A stretch of DNA of 64,000 nucleotides. It comes from Ceratodon purpureus (Eukaryota > Streptophyta > Bryopsida > Pseudoditrichales > Ditrichaceae). Positions 58,838 through 64,000 of this stretch are shown here, piece by piece; the stretch's first letter is position 1, and every line of letters starts with the position of its first letter. The stretch is from the NCBI GenBank assembly GCA_014871385.1, contig CM026425.1:9153243-9217242 (forward strand). The letters run 5' to 3'. The notes below the pieces were generated by a model. The model saw nothing but the letters and a program-made list of their open reading frames with translations. It was not told the origin of the DNA and searched no databases. Both the position numbers and the translations under genes were made by a program.

Positions 58838-61800
58838 TCAAACATTACGACCATCATCGGAAATCGCAGTGAGATTGTCAAGTGACTGACCAGGATGAAA
58901 TTGCTGATGAGGAGACTGCAGTGGAGGTGTCGATATCCTCGCAGGCATCAAGTTCTGCCCACTCTGACGCTGCTGTACCAGAGCCGGAGCTTGGTCAGGT
59001 AAAGGTGATTCTGTCCTCCGGAAATGCACTTTCTCGTCCCTCTCCTTCGGTCCGTTGTGCAGTTGGCCCCTTCGAACATCATTTGCCGGCCTGCTCGATG
59101 CCGACGAAGGCCCCTGCTCTTCACCCTTCGTCTGGGAAGCACTCGAGGCCATGTCAGACCTCTGTTCCGGTTGCCGACCATTCTGCTGCACATCACCAAT
59201 CACCATACCCATCTGCCCTGCACTCTGCCGTGCCTCCTGCGCCTGTGAGCTCGTCTTACTAATGCTCTCGGACGTGCTCGTGGAGACATTTAAGTAGGTC
59301 TGGGTCTGCTGCCCAGATGACGCCACAGCCGTCGGATTTGCGCCGTTTGAAGCAGGTAAAGCCTCGACCGAACGCCGAAGAACCGCTGCATCATTCCCTT
59401 GCCATGGAATCTTCTTAACGACACTCTCAACACCCACCCTTGTGCTGTCCGCGCTGTCCTTCGCCGCAACCCTTCCCTCACTGCTGGAGCTTCCCTTGCC
59501 AGCTCTTTCACCTTCCTGGGCCAACGCGAAACTCGTTGGGCTCTTTCTCCCGTTGGCACTGCCATCTCCCGAGGGACCCTTTCCTGAGGGATGCCCACCT
59601 TCCTTCATCCTTCCACCCACGCTTCCACCAACGCTGTGCAATACCCTGCTTCCTCCCTCCGGAACTGCCATCGTGGCAGCCAAAGATGTTTTCGTATCAC
59701 TCCACGCCGGTCTGCTCTCCGCTTTCTTCGCCTCCCCATCCCAGCAAATGGGTTTACTGCCTTTCCTCTCTTGCCATACTAGATCGCCTCCGTAATAAGA
59801 TCCCAAAACTGGTTGCGCGCCGCTGGCAGACATTTCCGAATTGGTCGACGACCTTCTACTCCCTACCGCCTCAGTGTGTTTACCACTCCCTAGTTTACTA
59901 CCGTCTCCGACAAAATCTGCGTTTGCACTCGAGGGGACAGCAACATTAACATTTGATGCAACTCTAATGCCACTGGTCTGCCCACTTTCAACAGCCCCAT
60001 TTGAATCAACACTACCACCACTACCTACGTCCGTTGAACCACCCGCCATTCCGGCTTTCAACGCTGCACTATACGAAGTAAACCCGGGACGATTGGGAGA
60101 CTGAGACTCTATCTGCGAGTCTCCTCCGAGACTACTCCTCGTTCCATTACATTCTGTATTTAGGTCATCCGAATCTGCCCTAGAATCCCTCTCACTCCCA
60201 TTTTCACACAATCCATTGCTGTGCTCATAGCTCTTCACAGTGGTTGCGTTGTGTGGGTCGAGATACTCACCTGCTCTAACTACACCATTTGCCTCACCAT
60301 AAGTTACACCGTTCTCCTTCGTACCCTTCTTCGGCCTCTCCTCATCGTGCGACGCCCAGCTGGACGTTGACAGTCCGGCGCTTGATGACCCGCTCCACGA
60401 GTCTGAGTCGGATCGCCATCGTTGCGCTGTATCGGCCCTCGCCTCCCTACCGCGCCCAAATTCGCCGTTCGAAGAGTAATGAGAGGTAGACTGCGACGCG
60501 TTGCTGCTCGCACTAGACCCATTCACAGGGAGTCCCACTCTTCTCCTTCCTGAGGAGGAGTTCGGAGAGCTCGATCGCTTCGTGGGTTGCGGACGATGAA
60601 CACGAGTCCCGCTCCCCTTGCTCTTCACTTTCACTCTCTCCCACTCACCCCCGAGGTCATCCTGACTCTTCTCCGCTTTCTGAGTGTGACGGGTGCCGAA
60701 AAGCTCCAACAATTCTTCGGCCTGAAAGCCACACATACCACCAATACTCAGACACAAGCACCACACATGGATTCTCGAAATCTTCCACGCATGACCAAGC
60801 TCGACTCCCCGACTCAGCTCCCTCTATCGACTGCTTGCACCTCGCACTGCCTTTCAACTCTCCGCAATCTATCACCCGGCTCTACCGCAAGTCCTAACTC
60901 GTACTAATTCAATCATGTGCACGAACAATCGGCACCAGAGCTCGGATCAAAATGCTCCAGCTTCGCACGAGATTTAAAAGAGGTGGCAAAAAAACCAAAA
61001 AACCAAAAAGCATCAGAAGACTTTCAAGGAAGTTCCCGCAAGCTTCCCAGTTCATTGACTGCCCCGTCACTGCTTTTTTCTCGTCGTTACTACTAAGTCA
61101 ATCACGAAGGCCAGGCTCAGAAACAAAGATGTCCCACGCGCAGCCTTGACATCCTCGGACGAACAACATCCTCGCACCCGGGCAGAACAGGACCGCAACA
61201 GACCATTCCAGTGAGGTAATTCAAAGCACAAGGGTACGATACATCCCAACATCCAACAAAGCGGCAATTAACAGCTGGTTCGCATGATTCACTACTTACC
61301 TCAGGCACTGTGAGCTCTAATCTGAATTTAGGACCATCGTAATGATAAAGTATGGGACGAAACTTTGCTTCCTCCAATGGGGGTCTCTCCTCCCTCAAAC
61401 GCACTCTAACCTGCATAACCAAAAACGCCAACGGAGCGTCATTTCCACAGGATAAAGTATGTGCTCAAATGCGCATGCGTGCACAGGCCACCCCAAGTAC
61501 ACAACTCCGCGGCCACCATCTACGCACGCAAAAATCAAAGCGCCAAGGGTTTCAACAAGCACAATTTCGCAGGTAGCAGTGCACACTGAATGTGGTCGCC
61601 TGCCATGGTAGGTAATCAGTATATGCATATCCGTATGGTCCGCCTCTCGTGCCGCCTGTCGAAGTGCGATGCGCTCTAGTTTGCAGTTCTTAGAAAATCA
61701 GGTCCTAGTACATGTTTGCCTTCCCCATGACTGGACACCGAACTTTCCCAGAAAACAAAACCTGCGATAGAGGAAAAACAAACAGTAGAGCAGAAACAGG

Positions 61801-63888
61801 CAGCGAAACATGCCTGAGCAGGAAAACGAGATACTGGTCGCCCATTCTTCTTCGCATCTTTATTCTCCCAAGCCTCGGGTTCGATATTCAAGCCACCGTC
61901 ACCCGACGCCTGCAACAAAGCAAAGTCAGGCATACAAACTAGACAATAGCTCATCCCTGGTCCACGTTAGCACCTCCAACAAATACTTGGCCATCACTGT
62001 TTATAACAAGGATGGACGACCATGCAACTCACCTCGAAAACTCCATGCAGACATCTTGTGGAGTAGTTGTAGAGAAACAGCGGAAGCCCCGGCTGTATTG
62101 CCCTCACAGAATCTTGGTACCGCTGAGGGAGCCCTGTACACAAGTGAGAAAATGGTTGAGCAGCAGCCTCACATCATACGTCACGTTATGAACACTACTT
62201 TGCCACCTACTGCTCTACCATGGACCACACTACCTACAGCCACATCTGCGTCGTCGAGAACCGAAACTACAACAACGCACGGTAAACAACTGCGGTGACA
62301 GCACCTGGGACTGTAAGCACTCCTACTTCAAATAATGCAAAATGCACAAAATTGTCCACACAGTTCTGTGTTTCCCAACAATGTGCGAGCTGCCTACTGG
62401 ATGGCCAGGCTCCTGGTCGGGGCACCTACCTTGAAAACGCAGCGAGGCCCTCACCAACCCAGAGATACTAGTTTCTGCAGATTATTCAGGACAAAGGTGA
62501 TTGAGCAGACCTTGAATCAGTGACAGGCCAAAGCCACGTGAGATCATTGCCTCTCTACAAATAAAGTGCCTCAGCCGCACCACACATCCTCTCCTCTCAG
62601 GTGTCTGCATCTAGATACCACCAAAACTGCAACCATTGCAATGCATCTAGATACCACCAAAACCTGCAAACATACGATCCGACTCCCAAAGCCACGAGTC
62701 TTCCGTGCGGATCGACAACACAGTTCGCATCCTACACCGTGCGCGCTATCTAAGCGCCCACGTACAATCTCCTTGAGATGTTCGCGATGAGCGCAGACAT
62801 GTAATGCGTCATCATATATCAAACCCGTCACTCTCTGCTATGAAAAAATGCGCATCAGTGGTTATCACCTGCGACGACAGTTATCCACGCACCTCGCAGA
62901 GCATCCGCAACGCAAATCCGTCAACTGAAACACAAGACAGAACCGCCTACATTCCTGCGCATAAGACCCCACGCTACACAATACGCATCTGCTGGCCATA
63001 GCTACTCGCCGCATTCCCTGAAAGCGTCTAGCCCGTACAAAAACTCACGGATTGATCCACGTCAAACCACCACCAATTGATGGAACTATCAGAGACACGC
63101 TGACGTGATCCGAACTGCACACGCCTGCCCTAACCCCAGGGCACACTCCATGTACAGCTCCGAAATAGCCCCGCAACTGCTCATGGGAGACGCTACAATC
63201 ACACCGCTCTACCATTCTGTCTCATCCATTCCATCACTACCCGAATTGCATGGCCTATCGCCGCCACCAAATCTGACTACATCGCCCCAAAATGGCACCA
63301 TGCACGGGTCCGCATAACAACGCAATGACCCGCACACCCAGACAAATGCCATGCCTGCAGTCGGTTAGGGCTCCTCCACAGTGCAATTCACGCAATTGAC
63401 GAGACGTCTACGTAATTAATCCCGCCACATTTACGGGGTATGCACTCATGGCAATTGCAAGGCCACCAGCGACGACAAGGGAGGGGGGGCAAAACGGTGG
63501 CATTGCCACCATCCCAACCCCCCCTGCGCATGGCCGCAAAAACCTAACGTCGCGTGCAGCAGGTGCAGACCAAAGCACATCAATCGAAACGCCAATCCAA
63601 ACCACGGCAATCAGGCAGGCAGACACAGAGACAGAGAAATCGCAAGGAAGCGAAAGTACCGAACAACTGCCGCTCCAGGTCCTCCGCCATGGTGTCATTG
63701 TTGCACACGAAGATGAACCCGCCCATGGGCTCGCTGAGCCCCGACGCCGCGGGACCGCCAGCATTGCCCGCACCCGCGCCCCCGTCCACCGCTCCCCCAC
63801 GCCGCTCCTTCACGTGCGTCGCGTCCCCCTGCTGAGCCGCCAGCGCAGGGCCCTGCCCCTGCCGATGGTGCTTAGCGGTGGCCACCAT
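58838..63888 (-). CDS. DCD-domain (development and cell death) protein with long Ser/Gly-rich tail, 5 exons
   Basis: The predicted protein has 806 residues. Exons in coding order: 63888-63660, 62133-62033, 61909-61814, 61410-61300 and ~60721-58838. The DCD domain spans residues ~56-179: GGFIFVCNNDTMAEDLERQLFG, then LPQRYQDSVRAIQPGLPLFL, YNYSTRCLHGVFE, IEPEAWENK, SRFPAQVRVRLRE and LYHYDGPKFRLELTVPE. The domain is plant-specific and found in N-rich proteins linked to ER stress and cell-death signalling. The remaining ~625 residues are Ser/Gly/Asn-rich and low in complexity, with no second domain recognised; plant DCD proteins often carry Kelch, ParB-like or other partners, and none is seen here. 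Intron 3 (61813-61411) has a GC donor. Intron 1 is long (about 1.5 kb). Confidence 0.9.
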
Positions 63889-64000
63889 CCTCCCACACCG
63901 CACCCCACACTAATCCGCTCCCCGCACCTCCTGTGCTCTATCCGCCCCGCCCTCTCATGCCACCATCACCCACACCACTCCCCCCTCCGCCAATTCCCCT
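63889..64000 (-). promoter_or_regulatory. Start of the DCD gene leader (cut by the window end)
   Basis: The 112 bases upstream of the DCD start codon are C-rich on the plus strand. The rest of the leader and the promoter lie outside the window. Confidence 0.3.

Noticed and set aside
58882-60104. Several plus-strand Ser/Pro-rich frames opposite the DCD last exon
   Set aside because: Shadows of a low-complexity coding exon; no domain and no gene structure.
1-64000. CRISPR arrays, bacterial operons or prophage
   Set aside because: Intron-containing plant genes throughout; no regularly spaced direct repeats.

Overview
This is nuclear DNA of a land plant. Six well-conserved plant genes carry many short GT-AG introns, three plant-type telomere repeats (TTTAGGG) sit in one gene leader, and AT-rich, transposon-filled spacers separate the genes. 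A moss or another early-diverging land plant fits best, from the compact introns and the divergent family members; this is inference, since no sequence search was possible. None of the gene models is supported by transcripts. They come from reading frame, splice signals and knowledge of the families.

Layout. 0-9 kb: non-coding DNA with a 144-bp inverted repeat, a tRNA-Ile relic and a decayed APE-type LINE (minus strand, about 3.44-8.94 kb) with a MITE inserted in it. 11.7-14.2 kb (+): kinesin-light-chain-related TPR protein. 14.7-17.6 kb (-): ABCG half transporter, convergent with the TPR gene. 19-28 kb: a repeat district with tandem duplications, a Harbinger-like and a pogo-like deletion element, and two decayed copies of an unusual non-LTR element that joins a methyltransferase-like region, RNase H, a zinc finger and a restriction-like endonuclease. 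28-41 kb: mostly non-coding, with one TIR element, a protein-kinase relic and a duplicated small ORF on either side of the kinase relic. 41.8-45.7 kb (+): RlmN-type radical SAM RNA methyltransferase. 47.0-50.2 kb (-): OSCA/CSC1-type channel. 51-55.7 kb: AT-rich spacer with a foldback MITE. 55.7-58.4 kb (-): TRF4/5-type non-canonical poly(A) polymerase. 58.8-63.9 kb (-): DCD-domain protein.

The genes do not form a pathway. They look like independent housekeeping genes for the cytoskeleton, membrane transport, rRNA/tRNA modification, osmosensing ion flux, RNA 3'-end tailing and stress signalling. The most unusual content is the RNase H/endonuclease retroelement family with its methyltransferase-like domain, and a pair of GC-AG introns with nearly the same donor sequence in two unrelated genes.
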